Shown: positions 44,254 to 53,302, counted from the first letter of the stretch. The stretch: DNA of 64,000 nucleotides from Akkermansia sp. (GCA_030536145.1 JAUNQN010000005.1:29143-93142); one strand, 5' to 3'. Translations and numbers: made by a program. Notes: generated by a model from the letters alone, not told the origin.

Positions 44254-45012
44254 TCAGTGGTGGCTGGGTTTGCGGCGGCCGTGGGTTTCGTCGTTCCATT
44301 CGGCAGTGGTGTACTTGGCAGCCACCAGTTCCTGCACAGCCTGGTTGAAACCGGGGTACGGCTCTTGGCCCTGCACCAGGTTCACGGTGGGGGCAAGTTC
44401 CCGGGCCAGGAGCTGCTGCCAGCCGTCTGCCGGCTCACAGAGCTGGATGAGGCCCTGGTGGAGCACGGCCCCCTTGTAGCGGCGCTGGCCGGCACCGGCC
44501 AGCTTGTGCCCGGCGGCATCCACAATATCACTCTTGACCGGGCTGGCCCAGCAGGCGCGGCCGCCGTCCGGCGCGTCCTCCGTGAGCAGGCGGCACTGCA
44601 CGCCGCTGGCGGCCAGGGCGCGTGCCAGGGCGCCGTGTATCCACAGGTACAGGCGGTCTGCCATGGGGTACATCACCCCTTCCCTGGCCGGCAGGGTCAC
44701 GGTATAGGTATAGCCGGAGCGGTGGTCCACAATGCCGCCGCCGGTCCAGCGGCGTATGTATTCCTGCGCGCCGGGGAAGATGGAGGCAGCCTCTGCCGTG
44801 GTGTCGAAGTAGCCGAAGCTGACGGCAGGCACCGCCCAGGAGTAGATGCGCAGCCAGGCCTCCGGGCGGCAGCAGAGCAGCTCGTCCGCGGCCATGTTGT
44901 GGTAACCGCTGTGTGGTTCCGGGTCCAGCCACAGGTTGATGCTCTGCGGCAGGGTGGCGGCGGCATCCTGCTCCGGGCGGGCAGGAGCCATCATATCCGG
45001 TATTTCTGGCAT
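44254..45012 (-). CDS. Lipoate-protein ligase A-like protein
   Basis: A 252-residue member of the BPL/LplA family. YHNMAADELLC opens the fold. YIRRWTGGGIVDH is the R-R-x-x-G-G-G-x-x-x-H motif that binds the acyl-adenylate. SPVKSDIVDAAGHKLAGAGQ and RRYKGAVLHQGLIQ carry the conserved Lys and Gln. Such proteins attach or transfer lipoate or octanoate to lipoyl domains. A C-terminal LplA accessory domain is absent. It has no obvious partner gene nearby. A terminator separates it from the prepilin genes upstream. Confidence 0.78.
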   Translation of the reverse strand: MPEIPDMMAPARPEQDAAATLPQSINLWLDPEPHSGYHNMAADELLCCRPEAWLRIYSWAVPAVSFGYFDTTAEAASIFPGAQEYIRRWTGGGIVDHRSGYTYTVTLPAREGVMYPMADRLYLWIHGALARALAASGVQCRLLTEDAPDGGRACWASPVKSDIVDAAGHKLAGAGQRRYKGAVLHQGLIQLCEPADGWQQLLARELAPTVNLVQGQEPYPGFNQAVQELVAAKYTTAEWNDETHGRRKPSHH

Positions 45013-45039
45013 AATGGTATAATGGTGGTATGGGGGTGG

Positions 45040-45067
45040 AAAAACCGCGCGCCCTGGCGGGCGCGCG
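45040..45067 (-). terminator. Terminator of the prepilin operon
   Basis: On the minus strand CGCGCGCCC, GCCA loop, GGGCGCGCG, then GTTTTT. Confidence 0.85.
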
Positions 45068-45100
45068 TGAAAGGGTGTAACCAGTGCTGCGGGAGCCGCC

Positions 45101-46081
45101 TTACAGGGGCTGGGGCGGGCGCACCATGGTGGAGAAGGTGCGGGTGTAGCGGCGGAAGAAGTCCGCAGCCTTGGGCGCGCGGCGGCGGCCCAGGCGCACC
45201 TGTTCCGCGATGGCGGCGCCCTCCTCCGTGAGCACGGTCAGGGAGATGTTGATGGCGCGGATACGCGGGTTGTAGAGCACCTGGCCATCCACCTCGATGC
45301 GGTCGCCGTACACGTCAATCTCCTTCTCCTTGCCGTTGGAGGAGATGACCGGCACCACCTTGGTCTCATACTTGGCGTAGCCGCGCTCGGGGTCGCCCTT
45401 GCCCAGGGAGTGGTCGATGGTGAGCGCCACGTTGAACTCGATGATGTCCTCGCAGAGGATGTTCTTCTCGTCATCCTTCACAAAGGCGTCATACGCCGTC
45501 TTGAGATTGGTGGTACCCAGCAGGCGCTGGAAGGTCTCCTTGGTATCCACCAGCTGGCGGTACAGGGAGAAGCGGGGGAAGATGCCGGGCTGGCCCTTGG
45601 AGGTGGCGGGCTGGTTGAGCACCTGGTCACGGTAGATGAGGCGGTAGCCCACGCAGTTCACGTCGCCTTGGGTTTCCGGGCTGTGGGCGCGGGCATCTCG
45701 GTAGCTGCGGCGGGCGGTGGAATCACTGCTCACCACCGGGTTGCGATCCACGGTGCTGGTAAAGAAGATGCACTGCGCGGAGCGCGGCACGAGCATTTCC
45801 CTGCCCACGCCCTTGAATTCCTTGGAGGGGCGCGCCACCAGCCACTCGTAGCGGTTGTCTGCCAGGCGCATCTGCATGGCCTCGAAATCATGGCCCAGGC
45901 AGGAGAGCGCCATGCGGGCGCGGGAGGTGGTGCTAACGTCCTCGCGGATGCCGCGCCAGATGTCGATACCCTTGGTGGTCATCTGCATGATGACGGCTAC
46001 CAGGATGGCCGTGATGGCCATGGCGGTCATCAGTTCAATGAGCGTGAAACCGCGCAGGATTGTATGTTTTCTGGTCTTCAT
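45101..46081 (-). CDS. Prepilin-like secreted protein (third of three)
   Basis: A 326-residue protein with a type III (prepilin) leader: RGFTLIELMTAMAITAILVA, cleaved after Gly with Glu at +5, and one hydrophobic helix. The rest is a soluble domain with an Arg/Asp-rich central part (SDSTARRSYRDARAHSPETQ). It resembles, from memory, the larger members of the prepilin-like cassette described in Verrucomicrobia (Verru_Chthon proteins), but I am not sure. It lies 3 bp after the preceding gene, so all three are probably cotranscribed. No secretion ATPase or platform gene is nearby. Confidence 0.7.
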   Translation of the reverse strand: MKTRKHTILRGFTLIELMTAMAITAILVAVIMQMTTKGIDIWRGIREDVSTTSRARMALSCLGHDFEAMQMRLADNRYEWLVARPSKEFKGVGREMLVPRSAQCIFFTSTVDRNPVVSSDSTARRSYRDARAHSPETQGDVNCVGYRLIYRDQVLNQPATSKGQPGIFPRFSLYRQLVDTKETFQRLLGTTNLKTAYDAFVKDDEKNILCEDIIEFNVALTIDHSLGKGDPERGYAKYETKVVPVISSNGKEKEIDVYGDRIEVDGQVLYNPRIRAINISLTVLTEEGAAIAEQVRLGRRRAPKAADFFRRYTRTFSTMVRPPQPL

Positions 46082-46084
46082 GGC

Positions 46085-46831
46085 TTATCGGCGGAAGGAG
46101 AGGTTGGCGGAGAATGCGGGGCGGCCCAGGCGCTTCCACGGCTTGTTCTTGTAACGGGCCGGGTTGGGCGGGGACATGATGTAGAAATCTGCGCGGTAGA
46201 AGACGATGGCGCCGCGGATGGTGTTGTACTCCTCGATGACGAAGTTTTCCGGGGTCTTGGCACCGCGGATGACGCCGGGCTTTTCAGCAGCCTTGAACGA
46301 GCCGTTGCCCTGCTGCTCCAGCTCTGTCATGCAGACCAGGTACACGGGGCCCACGGCATCCTTGATTTCCTTGCTGTGGATGGGGTCGTCCATGGGGCAG
46401 GCGATGGTCACCAGCTGGCTGTTTGCGGTAGGCACGTTCTTCTTGGCCACCAGCGGGGGGAAGGTGCCGTCCTTGCGCACGTCGCCGGTCATGTCTGCGC
46501 GGTAGGAGAAGATGACGATGGAGGTTTCCGGCTTGGCGGAGCGCTGCATCCAGTAGAAAGCCTTGTCGAAGGGCGTGATGAACTTCTGCGGGGTGGAGTT
46601 CACGGCGGATTCCTCTGCCCGCTCGTTGCCTTTCAGGGTATCCAGCTCAGTGCGCAGGATGTTGGTGATGCGCTCTGCCTCCTGGCGTGCCAGGGCCTGC
46701 CGCACGTTGCCGCGGGCCGGCACAAACACCGTCAGGAACAGGGAGAGCAGCACGCCCACCAGGCCAATGGCCAGCAGCGTCTCCACCAGGGTGAAGCCGC
46801 CGCGGCGCGTACGGAAGTATGTGTTCTTCAT
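46085..46831 (-). CDS. Prepilin-like secreted protein (second of three)
   Basis: A 248-residue protein with the prepilin leader RRGGFTLVETLLAIGLVGVL and a soluble domain (ARQEAERITNILRTELDTLK, YWMQRSAKPETSIVIFSYRA, YNTIRGAIVFYRADFYIMSP). Glu at +5 of the mature protein is kept. It sits 18 bp after the first gene and 3 bp before the third, a compact operon. The length is greater than that of ordinary minor pseudopilins (150-200). Confidence 0.7.
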   Translation of the reverse strand: MKNTYFRTRRGGFTLVETLLAIGLVGVLLSLFLTVFVPARGNVRQALARQEAERITNILRTELDTLKGNERAEESAVNSTPQKFITPFDKAFYWMQRSAKPETSIVIFSYRADMTGDVRKDGTFPPLVAKKNVPTANSQLVTIACPMDDPIHSKEIKDAVGPVYLVCMTELEQQGNGSFKAAEKPGVIRGAKTPENFVIEEYNTIRGAIVFYRADFYIMSPPNPARYKNKPWKRLGRPAFSANLSFRR

Positions 46832-46849
46832 AAGTGCAAGTCTTTCTCT

Positions 46850-47587
46850 TTAGTGTTCGATAGCCTGGTCAATGGTGCGCAGCAGGGTGGTGGTGCCGTT
46901 CGGCCAGATCACGATACCCTTGGCACCGGCGGGGCGCTTGTTCTCATCCACGGAGTTGGGCACAATGCCGTTTCTGGCGCTCTTGCCGGCACCGGGGTGG
47001 CCGTAGATGAACACCATGCGCTGCGCGCGGCTCGGGTCGTTCGGGGAAGCCCCGGGGGCAGCCAGGCGGCCCTTCTCGTCAAACTCCACGTAGTACACCT
47101 TCACCTTGCCCTTGTTGGAAAGGCGGGCCTTGTCCTGCCCCAGGCTGTCCTCGCCGTCCATCCACTCCACGGGGCGGCTGTAGTACGGGCTGAAATACAC
47201 GCCGGCGGGCAGCATGACACCGGAGGCGGTGGAAACCCACTTGCCTTCCGGCACCACGTTGGTGCCATCGTACTCATGCCCCTTCTTGCTGGTCTTCTGG
47301 AACATCTGCACCGTCATGAAACGCAGGTGGCGGGAGTCCTTGGACTGCGCGTCCTTCTCCTCGTCCGCAATGAGGATGCGGGTGTACGTGTCATTGCCCT
47401 GGGCGGTGGCGCGCGCCTCCCGTACCAGGGATTCTATCATCTCCACCGCACTGTCCATGCTGCGGCCCTTGCCGGGGTCTCTCAGCACACTGGCCGCCAT
47501 CACCATCATCAGGCTGATGATAGCCACCACCACCATGAGCTCAATCATGGTGAAACCGCCGGGTTGTATCCTGCTGTTGCGTTTCAT
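46850..47587 (-). CDS. Prepilin-like secreted protein (first of three)
   Basis: A 245-residue protein from the ATG at 47587 (MKRNSRIQPGGFTMIELMVV). The prepilin leader with hydrophobic helix is classic. The domain after it (MDSAVEMIESLVREARATAQ, VYYVEFDEKGRLAAPG, AGAKGIVIWPNGTTTLLRTI) looks like the D-type member of the Verru_Chthon cassette, again from memory. The open frame runs upstream to 47851 but without coding character. It starts the three-gene operon; I could not identify a confident promoter. Confidence 0.72.
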   Translation of the reverse strand: MKRNSRIQPGGFTMIELMVVVAIISLMMVMAASVLRDPGKGRSMDSAVEMIESLVREARATAQGNDTYTRILIADEEKDAQSKDSRHLRFMTVQMFQKTSKKGHEYDGTNVVPEGKWVSTASGVMLPAGVYFSPYYSRPVEWMDGEDSLGQDKARLSNKGKVKVYYVEFDEKGRLAAPGASPNDPSRAQRMVFIYGHPGAGKSARNGIVPNSVDENKRPAGAKGIVIWPNGTTTLLRTIDQAIEH

Positions 47588-47714
47588 ATAGGTTTCAAGC
47601 CGCACATGTTTTCGGCTGTGGATAACATTACCAGTTTTTTCCCGTGATGGCAATCTCTTTTTGCGCACAAGCCCGCTTTTGGGCGGGTTTTGCACGGGAG
47701 AACGGCAGACGTCA

Positions 47715-48458
47715 TCAGAACGGGCTGATGGAGATGGAGGTACGACCCACCTTCTTTTCCAACGGTGACACGGCCAGGTCTGCAAAATCCTCTGCCCACT
47801 GCTCCACGGTCTTCCGCTGGTACGCATAGCGGCGGAAATCCTTGGTATCAATCAGGGCCGTGCCTACCAGAGAGGACATACCGTAGGCAAAATCCGCCAC
47901 CTCTGCCACCAGCTTGCCGTTGGCATCGTATATCCGCCCGGCCATGGCCAGGTGGCCTGTACGTTCATCCTTGGAGGATATGAGCCGTTTCCAGATAAAA
48001 CCGCCGCCCAGCGCCTCTCCCAGCACCCCGGTGGCCAGGTTCTTGCCTGTCTTGGCGGACCGGGCCTCCAGCAGGGCAATCTCCAGGGTCCAGGCACCCT
48101 TGGGAGAGTCGGAGAGCTGCAAGGTGGATTTCTTGGCAAACTCAGCCTTGAGCCGCTCGTCGAAATAGCTGCGCAGGCCCTCGATGGCCGTGGCGTCCTC
48201 CGCATCGGCCGGCTTGCCGTTGTAATAGGCCAGGGTCACCGGTTTCACGTGCAGCTTGTAGGTACCGGCTACCATCTTGTCCCACTGGGACCAATCATAA
48301 CCCGGGGCCACCCAATAGGAGGAGAAGGGAACCACATTCTGGTCCGCCTGGTTGTAATGGTTGATGAAACCCGTGTGCGGTATGCGGTTGAAATCCGCCG
48401 TGGAGCACGCACCCAGCAGCAGGGCAAGCCCGCAAAGAGGTAAGAGAGAATTTTTCAC
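47715..48458 (-). CDS. Lipoprotein, DUF3313-like
   Basis: A 247-residue protein read from a GTG at 48458 (MKNSLLPLCGLALLLGA then Cys18; lipobox LGAC). The mature part (FSSYWVAPGYDWSQWDKMVA, YFDERLKAEFAKKSTLQLSD, LTGV-like GVLGEALGGGFIW, GRIYDANGKLVAEVADFAYG) resembles the DUF3313 family of outer-membrane lipoproteins. The role is unknown. The GTG is chosen because it lies 7 nt after the -10 TAGAAA; a GTG at 48464 almost touches the -10. Confidence 0.68.
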   Translation of the reverse strand: MKNSLLPLCGLALLLGACSTADFNRIPHTGFINHYNQADQNVVPFSSYWVAPGYDWSQWDKMVAGTYKLHVKPVTLAYYNGKPADAEDATAIEGLRSYFDERLKAEFAKKSTLQLSDSPKGAWTLEIALLEARSAKTGKNLATGVLGEALGGGFIWKRLISSKDERTGHLAMAGRIYDANGKLVAEVADFAYGMSSLVGTALIDTKDFRRYAYQRKTVEQWAEDFADLAVSPLEKKVGRTSISISPF

Positions 48459-48465
48459 ATCCACC

Positions 48466-48495
48466 TTTCTACACCCGGCCTCCGCAGTGCGTCAA
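48466..48495 (-). promoter_or_regulatory. Promoter of the DUF3313-like gene
   Basis: On the minus strand: TTGACG, 18-bp spacer, TAGAAA, 7 nt before GTG 48458. Confidence 0.62.
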
Positions 48496-48559
48496 GAAAA
48501 AAAGGCGCAGCCTGTCCATTCTGTGGGCCGCGCGGGAGAAGGAACGGAGCGGTTTGGGG

Positions 48560-48588
48560 TTGACGAAAAGGCCTGTTTGGGGTATATG
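48560..48588 (+). promoter_or_regulatory. Promoter of uppP
   Basis: TTGACG, 17-bp spacer, TATATG, 9 nt before the ATG at 48598. Confidence 0.68.
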
Positions 48589-48597
48589 GACGGGGCT

Positions 48598-49488
48598 ATG
48601 ACGATACTGCAGTCTCTCATCATGGGTCTGGTGGAAGGCCTGACCGAGTACCTGCCCGTGAGCTCCACGGGGCACCTGATAATCACCCAGTACCTGCTGG
48701 GGATGGAGGATTCAGACTCCATGAAAGCCTTTGAAATCTGCATCCAGGGCGGTGCCATCCTGGCGGTGCTGGGGCTGTATTTCCAGCGCGTGGCAGCCAT
48801 GGTGCGCGGCGTGCTGGGCAAGGACCGCGCCGGCCTGCGCATGCTCGTCAACACCATGGTGGCCTTCATGCCCGCGGCGGTCATCGGCCTGCTGTGCAAC
48901 GACCTCATCAAGGAATACCTGTTCAACGCCCACACGGTCATGATTTCCTGGGCGGTGGGCGGCATTGTCATCCTGCTGTATGTGGCCGGGCGCAACAAGA
49001 GCGGCAAGGGATTCGGCGGCAAGCCGCTGGAGGAGCTTACCTGGAAAGGCGCGCTGGGCGTGGGGTTCATGCAGTGCATAGCCATGTGCCCGGGCGTGAG
49101 CCGCAGCCTGATGACCATGCTGGGCGGCCTGTGCGTGGGCCTGAGCGTGGCGGGTGCCGTGGAGTTCAGCTTTATCCTGGGCCTGGTTACCCTGGGTGCC
49201 GCCACCTGCCATGATGCATACAAGTACGGCGCACACATGGTGGAGGACATCGGCTGGGGCCCCATGGCGGCCGGCACGGTGATGGCCTGGGCCAGCGCCT
49301 GGATTGCGGTGAAATGGATGGTGGGCTACCTGAACCGCCACAGCCTGGCCATCTTCGGCTGGTACCGCATAGCCGCCGCCCTGGTCATGCTGGCGCTCAT
49401 CCTGACCGGGTTTGAGATTTCCGAGAAGGAAGAGGCCCCTGCCCCCCAGCCCGCCCCCGCCGAGGCGCAGGCGGCAACGGAGAAGTGA
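48598..49488 (+). CDS. uppP: Undecaprenyl-diphosphatase
   Basis: A 296-residue membrane enzyme that removes a phosphate from undecaprenyl diphosphate, recycling the lipid carrier of peptidoglycan and surface polysaccharide synthesis; excess gives bacitracin resistance. Family signatures are clear: GLVEGLTEYLPVSSTGHLII at the N terminus and CPGVSRSLMTMLGGL in the middle. About eight hydrophobic segments follow. The C terminus is a short Pro/Ala/Glu tail. The open frame extends 237 bases upstream, but the promoter and family length both place the start at 48598. Confidence 0.94.
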   Translation: MTILQSLIMGLVEGLTEYLPVSSTGHLIITQYLLGMEDSDSMKAFEICIQGGAILAVLGLYFQRVAAMVRGVLGKDRAGLRMLVNTMVAFMPAAVIGLLCNDLIKEYLFNAHTVMISWAVGGIVILLYVAGRNKSGKGFGGKPLEELTWKGALGVGFMQCIAMCPGVSRSLMTMLGGLCVGLSVAGAVEFSFILGLVTLGAATCHDAYKYGAHMVEDIGWGPMAAGTVMAWASAWIAVKWMVGYLNRHSLAIFGWYRIAAALVMLALILTGFEISEKEEAPAPQPAPAEAQAATEK

Positions 49489-49508
49489 TTCAGGCTGCCA
49501 CGCCTTAC

Positions 49509-49540
49509 CAAAAAAGCGCACCCGGCGGGTGCGCTTTTTT
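49509..49540. terminator. Bidirectional terminator between uppP and the flavodoxin gene
   Basis: GCGCACCC, GGC loop, GGGTGCGC, with six T on the plus strand and an A run on the other side. Confidence 0.9.
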
Positions 49541-49559
49541 GCGTGTTTGATTTCCGACC

Positions 49560-50144
49560 TCAGCGCCGGATGGAAATAATTCCGTCCACCCACTTGGTCA
49601 CGGCCTCCTTGGCGGAGGAGATGGAGCTGCCCTCGAAGGCGGCGGAGCGGAGCATGGTGGCCTTGGAGAGGAGCTCCTTGGCATCCTTCTCACAGCGGGC
49701 CATGCCACCGCTGCCGTGGGTCACGAAGAGGGCCACCTTCTTGCCGGCAAAGTTGTTCTTCTCCAGGAAGGTGCGGACGGGCGGGGCAATGGAGCTCCAC
49801 CAGTTGGGGGTGCCGATGAAGACGACATCATACTTGTTCAGGTCCACCGTGGGGGTCTTGATTTCCGGGGTGGCCTCCGCCTGCACCTCCTTCTTGGCCT
49901 GCTCCACGCACTCGTTGTAGTCCTTGGAGTAGGGCTTCACGGGCACAATCTCCATGGTGTGGGCACCGGTGTGCTCCGCTATGTACTGTGCAGCCTGGCG
50001 GGTGTTTCCGCTCCAGGAGTAGTACACCACCAGCACGCGTTCCCGGTCCACCACAGGCTTTTCCTGGGCAGCGGCATGGGTGGTGCCAGCCAGCGCGGCG
50101 GCGGCGGCAAACAATGAGGCAAACATCTTGGTAATCTTGTTCAT
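49560..50144 (-). CDS. Exported flavodoxin-like protein
   Basis: A 194-residue protein with a signal peptide (MNKITKMFASLFAAAAALAG, cleavage after AAA or HAA) and a flavodoxin fold: VLVVYYSWSGNTRQAAQYIA (FMN phosphate loop), FIGTPNWWSSIAPPVRTFLE and FVTHGSGGMARCEKDAK. Exported flavodoxins of this type occur in gut bacteria and probably work in periplasmic electron transfer. Partner unknown. The ATG at 50144 is preferred; upstream in-frame starts lie in or next to the promoter. Confidence 0.8.
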   Translation of the reverse strand: MNKITKMFASLFAAAAALAGTTHAAAQEKPVVDRERVLVVYYSWSGNTRQAAQYIAEHTGAHTMEIVPVKPYSKDYNECVEQAKKEVQAEATPEIKTPTVDLNKYDVVFIGTPNWWSSIAPPVRTFLEKNNFAGKKVALFVTHGSGGMARCEKDAKELLSKATMLRSAAFEGSSISSAKEAVTKWVDGIISIRR

Positions 50145-50175
50145 ATCAACGGTTACAGGTTGGCTTACGCACGCC

Positions 50176-50204
50176 ATTCTATTCACGCGGCGGGCGGCTG
50201 GCAA
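50176..50204 (-). promoter_or_regulatory. Promoter of the flavodoxin gene
   Basis: On the minus strand: TTGCCA, 17-bp spacer, TAGAAT; leader of about 24 nt. Confidence 0.58.
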
Positions 50205-50269
50205 GCAGAAAATGAGCCACCATTTGCGCCGCAGGACAAAAAATCCGCCCCGCAGGCCGCAGATACGCC

Positions 50270-50298
50270 TTGACCCGCGCGGGGCGGAGGTCTATACT
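50270..50298 (+). promoter_or_regulatory. Promoter of the DUF1015-serA operon
   Basis: TTGACC, 17-bp spacer, TATACT; leader of about 22 nt before the ATG at 50327. Confidence 0.7.
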
Positions 50299-50326
50299 GG
50301 GGATAACTTGACAAACTAGACACTTT

Positions 50327-51565
50327 ATGGCCACCATACGCCCCTTTGCTGCAATCCGCCCGCCTAAAGAGTATGCGGAGCAGGTTTCCTGCCTGCCGTA
50401 CGATGTGATGAACCACAAGGAAGCCTGCGACATGGCTGCCGGCAATGCCTCATCCTACCTGCATATCTGCCGCGCGGATATCGACACCTCCGAGGAGGAA
50501 ATACACGACACCGTGACCTACGAGCAGAGCCGCAAGAGCCTGGAGGATTTCCTGCGCCGCGGTTTCCTGGTGCGTGAATCCAAGCCCTGCTACTACATCT
50601 ACCGCCAGCTGATGTGGGGCCGCGTGCAGACGGGCATCGTGGGCTGCGCCAGCGTGGACGAGTACCTGGACGGCACCATCAAGAAGCATGAGCTTACCCG
50701 CAAGGAGAAGGAGCTGGACCGCATCAACCACTTCGACACCTGCTCCACGCAGACGGAGCCGGTATTCCTGGCCTACCGCAAGCACGAGGGAATCTCTACC
50801 GCCGTGCGGGAGTGGATCAAGTTCCACAAGCCGGAGTACAATTTCACCAGCGAGGACGGCGTGACCCACATCCTGTGGCCGGTGGACGACGATGCGGTCA
50901 TCGAGGCCATCCGCAAGGGATTCGAGGAAGTGCCCGCGCTGTACATTGCAGACGGCCACCACCGCACCGCCAGCAGCGCCGCCGTTTCCGCCAAGCGCCG
51001 CACCCAGCACCCGGACTACACCGGGCAGGAGGAGTTCAACTACCTCATGGCTGTCACCTTCTGCGACGAGGACCTGTTCATCATGGACTACAACCGCGTG
51101 GTGCAGGACCTGAACGGCTTGGACGAGCCCGCCTTCCTGGCCCGCATCGCTGAGAAGTTCACCGTGACCCCCGCCCCCGCCGCCCCGTATGCCCCCAAGG
51201 CCAAGCACGAGTTCGGCATGTGCCTGGGCGGCAAGTGGTACAGCGTAACCGCCAAGGAGGGCAGCTATGATGCCGCCCACCCCATCGAGAGCCTGGACTG
51301 CTCCATCCTGCAGGCCAACCTGCTGGCCCCCGTGCTGGGCATCGACGACCCGCGCACCAGCCCGCGCATCGACTTTGTGGGCGGCATCCGCGGCCTGCAG
51401 GAGCTGCAGGACCGCTGCGGCGCCGGCGTGGCCTTCTCCCTGTACCCCGTGACCATGGCAGACCTGTTCCACGTGGCGGACAGCGGGGAAATCATGCCGC
51501 CCAAGTCCACCTGGTTCGAGCCCAAGCTGCGCTCCGGCCTGTTTGCCCATGAGATTGAACGCTAA
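50327..51565 (+). CDS. DUF1015 family protein
   Basis: A 412-residue cytoplasmic protein of the DUF1015 family: MATIRPFAAIRPPKEYAEQV and SCLPYDVMNHKEA at the start, KKHELTRKEKELDR and LYIADGHHRTASSAAV in the middle, and EIMPPKSTWFEPKLRSGLFA at the end. The H-E and DGHHR blocks are the conserved, ParB/Srx-like active-site positions. These proteins often accompany serA, as here (20 bp upstream); a role in serine phosphorylation has been discussed for the family, and I infer only a link to serine metabolism. Confidence 0.87.
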   Translation: MATIRPFAAIRPPKEYAEQVSCLPYDVMNHKEACDMAAGNASSYLHICRADIDTSEEEIHDTVTYEQSRKSLEDFLRRGFLVRESKPCYYIYRQLMWGRVQTGIVGCASVDEYLDGTIKKHELTRKEKELDRINHFDTCSTQTEPVFLAYRKHEGISTAVREWIKFHKPEYNFTSEDGVTHILWPVDDDAVIEAIRKGFEEVPALYIADGHHRTASSAAVSAKRRTQHPDYTGQEEFNYLMAVTFCDEDLFIMDYNRVVQDLNGLDEPAFLARIAEKFTVTPAPAAPYAPKAKHEFGMCLGGKWYSVTAKEGSYDAAHPIESLDCSILQANLLAPVLGIDDPRTSPRIDFVGGIRGLQELQDRCGAGVAFSLYPVTMADLFHVADSGEIMPPKSTWFEPKLRSGLFAHEIER

Positions 51566-51585
51566 CCCTTCACACACACTCCAAT

Positions 51586-53157
51586 ATGAAAAAGATACTG
51601 ATTCCCACCAAGCTTGACAAGGCGGCAGCAGCCCAGCTCGTCGCCGCCGGGTACGAGGTAGTGCAGAACGATGCCGACCCCATCGAGGCCACCGTGGCCG
51701 CCAACCCGGATGCCGTCGGCCTCATCGTGCGCTCTGAGAAAGTAACCCCCGCCGTCATGGATGCCCTGCCCGCCCTCAAGTGCGTTATCCGCGCCGGTGC
51801 CGGGTATGACAACATCGACTACGTGTACGCCCGCACCAAGGATATCGACGTGATGAACACGCCCGGTGCCAACTCCAACGCCGTGGCAGAGGAAGTGGTG
51901 GCCATGGCCCTGGCCGCGTACCGCTACGTGGTGCCGGGCGATACCACCACCCGCGCCGGGGAATGGAACAAGAAGAAGTACATGGGCCGTGAGCTCACCC
52001 GCAAGACCGTGGGCATCCTGGGCCTGGGCAACATCGGCCGCCAGCTGGTGAAGCGCCTCCAGGGCTTCGAGTGCAAAATCCTGGGCTATGACCACTTCCT
52101 CTCCAAGCAGCGCGCCCTGAACATCGGCGCCACACCCGCAGAGCTGGATGAGATTTTCTCCACCGCAGACATCATCTCCATCCACGTGCCCGGCGGCCCC
52201 GCCACCAAGAACATGATCGGCGCAGAGCTTATCTCCAAGCTCAAGGACGGCGCCATGCTCATCAACTGCGCCCGCTACGGCGTGGTGGACGAGGATGCCC
52301 TGCGCGCCGCCAAGGGAGAGGGCAAGAACATCATCTACTGCACGGACGTACACCCCAAGGACACCGCCGCCATGCAGCCCAGCGCAGACATAGCGGACGT
52401 GATGCTGCCCCACCTGGGTGCCAACACCAAGGAGGCCAACAAGATGGCCGCCATGCGCGCCGCCAGCCAGATGGTGGACTACTTTGAGAAAGACGACACC
52501 AGCTGCGTGGTGAACGCGGAGAAACCGGAGAACCTGAACCCCGCCCACCTGCAGCTTTCCGCCATGCTGGGCAAGCTCTGCTACCAGGCCGGCGGCTGCC
52601 GCCCCATCCGCAAGGTGGCCTGCACCTTCTACAACAACCTGCGCTCCTTCCGCAAGTGGTTCACCCCGTGGATCCTGGAGGGCACCGTACCCGGCGCGGA
52701 GCACGGCCTGATGCCCGCCGCCGCAGAGGCTTCCTTCCGTGAGCACGGCATCGTCTTCAAGGCCCGCGAGCCCATGGACGACAAGCTGTACGACGATGCC
52801 CTGACCCTGGACATCTACATGGAGGAGAACGGCCAGGAGATAAAGACCAGCGTGCGCGGCATGCTGGCAGACGGCCTGCCCGTGGTCTCCCGCATCCAGG
52901 AGTTCGACCACCTGTACGCCGCCCTGCCCGGCAACACCCTGGTGCTGCGCTATGCAGACCGCCCCGGCGTCATCGCCACCATCGGCCAGACCCTGTCCGA
53001 GGCCGGCATCAACATCGAGAACATCGTGGCCCCGCGTGATGCCGCCAGCGGTGATTCCCTGGCCTTGGTCAAGACGGACAAGACCGTCACCCCCGTACTG
53101 GTGGAAATCCTCAAGAAATCCATTGATGCCAAGCTGGCCTTCTCCATCTCCATGTAA
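51586..53157 (+). CDS. serA: D-3-phosphoglycerate dehydrogenase with ACT domain
   Basis: A 523-residue enzyme for the first step of serine synthesis. Substrate domain (about 1-100 and 285-310), NAD-binding GLGNIGRQLVKRLQGFE with the Asp of YDHFLSKQ, INCARYGVVDEDAL (active-site Arg), TDVHPKD in place of the usual ALDVF-type stretch, and PHLGANTKEA with the catalytic His. A C-terminal ACT domain (about 450-523, LVLRYADRPGVIATIG) probably senses serine. It is 20 bp after the DUF1015 gene and ends at a terminator. Confidence 0.93.
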   Translation: MKKILIPTKLDKAAAAQLVAAGYEVVQNDADPIEATVAANPDAVGLIVRSEKVTPAVMDALPALKCVIRAGAGYDNIDYVYARTKDIDVMNTPGANSNAVAEEVVAMALAAYRYVVPGDTTTRAGEWNKKKYMGRELTRKTVGILGLGNIGRQLVKRLQGFECKILGYDHFLSKQRALNIGATPAELDEIFSTADIISIHVPGGPATKNMIGAELISKLKDGAMLINCARYGVVDEDALRAAKGEGKNIIYCTDVHPKDTAAMQPSADIADVMLPHLGANTKEANKMAAMRAASQMVDYFEKDDTSCVVNAEKPENLNPAHLQLSAMLGKLCYQAGGCRPIRKVACTFYNNLRSFRKWFTPWILEGTVPGAEHGLMPAAAEASFREHGIVFKAREPMDDKLYDDALTLDIYMEENGQEIKTSVRGMLADGLPVVSRIQEFDHLYAALPGNTLVLRYADRPGVIATIGQTLSEAGINIENIVAPRDAASGDSLALVKTDKTVTPVLVEILKKSIDAKLAFSISM

Positions 53158-53187
53158 GGGATAGGATAGCCGGCACCGGCCCCCCCT

Positions 53188-53221
53188 GCCGCCGTTCCCC
53201 ACCGGGAGCGGCGGCTTTTTT
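53188..53221 (+). terminator. Terminator after serA
   Basis: GCCGCCG pairs with CGGCGGC around TTCCCCACCGGGAG, which itself can pair, then six T. Confidence 0.88.
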
Positions 53222-53265
53222 GTACCCTACCCTCCACAAAAAACTACTTATTAGATAGGTATTTC

Positions 53266-53293
53266 TTGACAACGGGGAAAATTCTGGTAGACT
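53266..53293 (+). promoter_or_regulatory. Promoter of the IdeS-like gene at 53303
   Basis: TTGACA, 16-bp spacer, TAGACT, 9 nt before a GTG start. Confidence 0.68.
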
Positions 53294-53302
53294 GCGAGCC
53301 CC

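Noticed and set aside
47677..47697. Hairpin CCCGC/GCGGG as terminator of the DUF3313-like gene
   Set aside because: On the minus strand no T run follows; on the plus strand, where TTTT follows, there is no gene to terminate.
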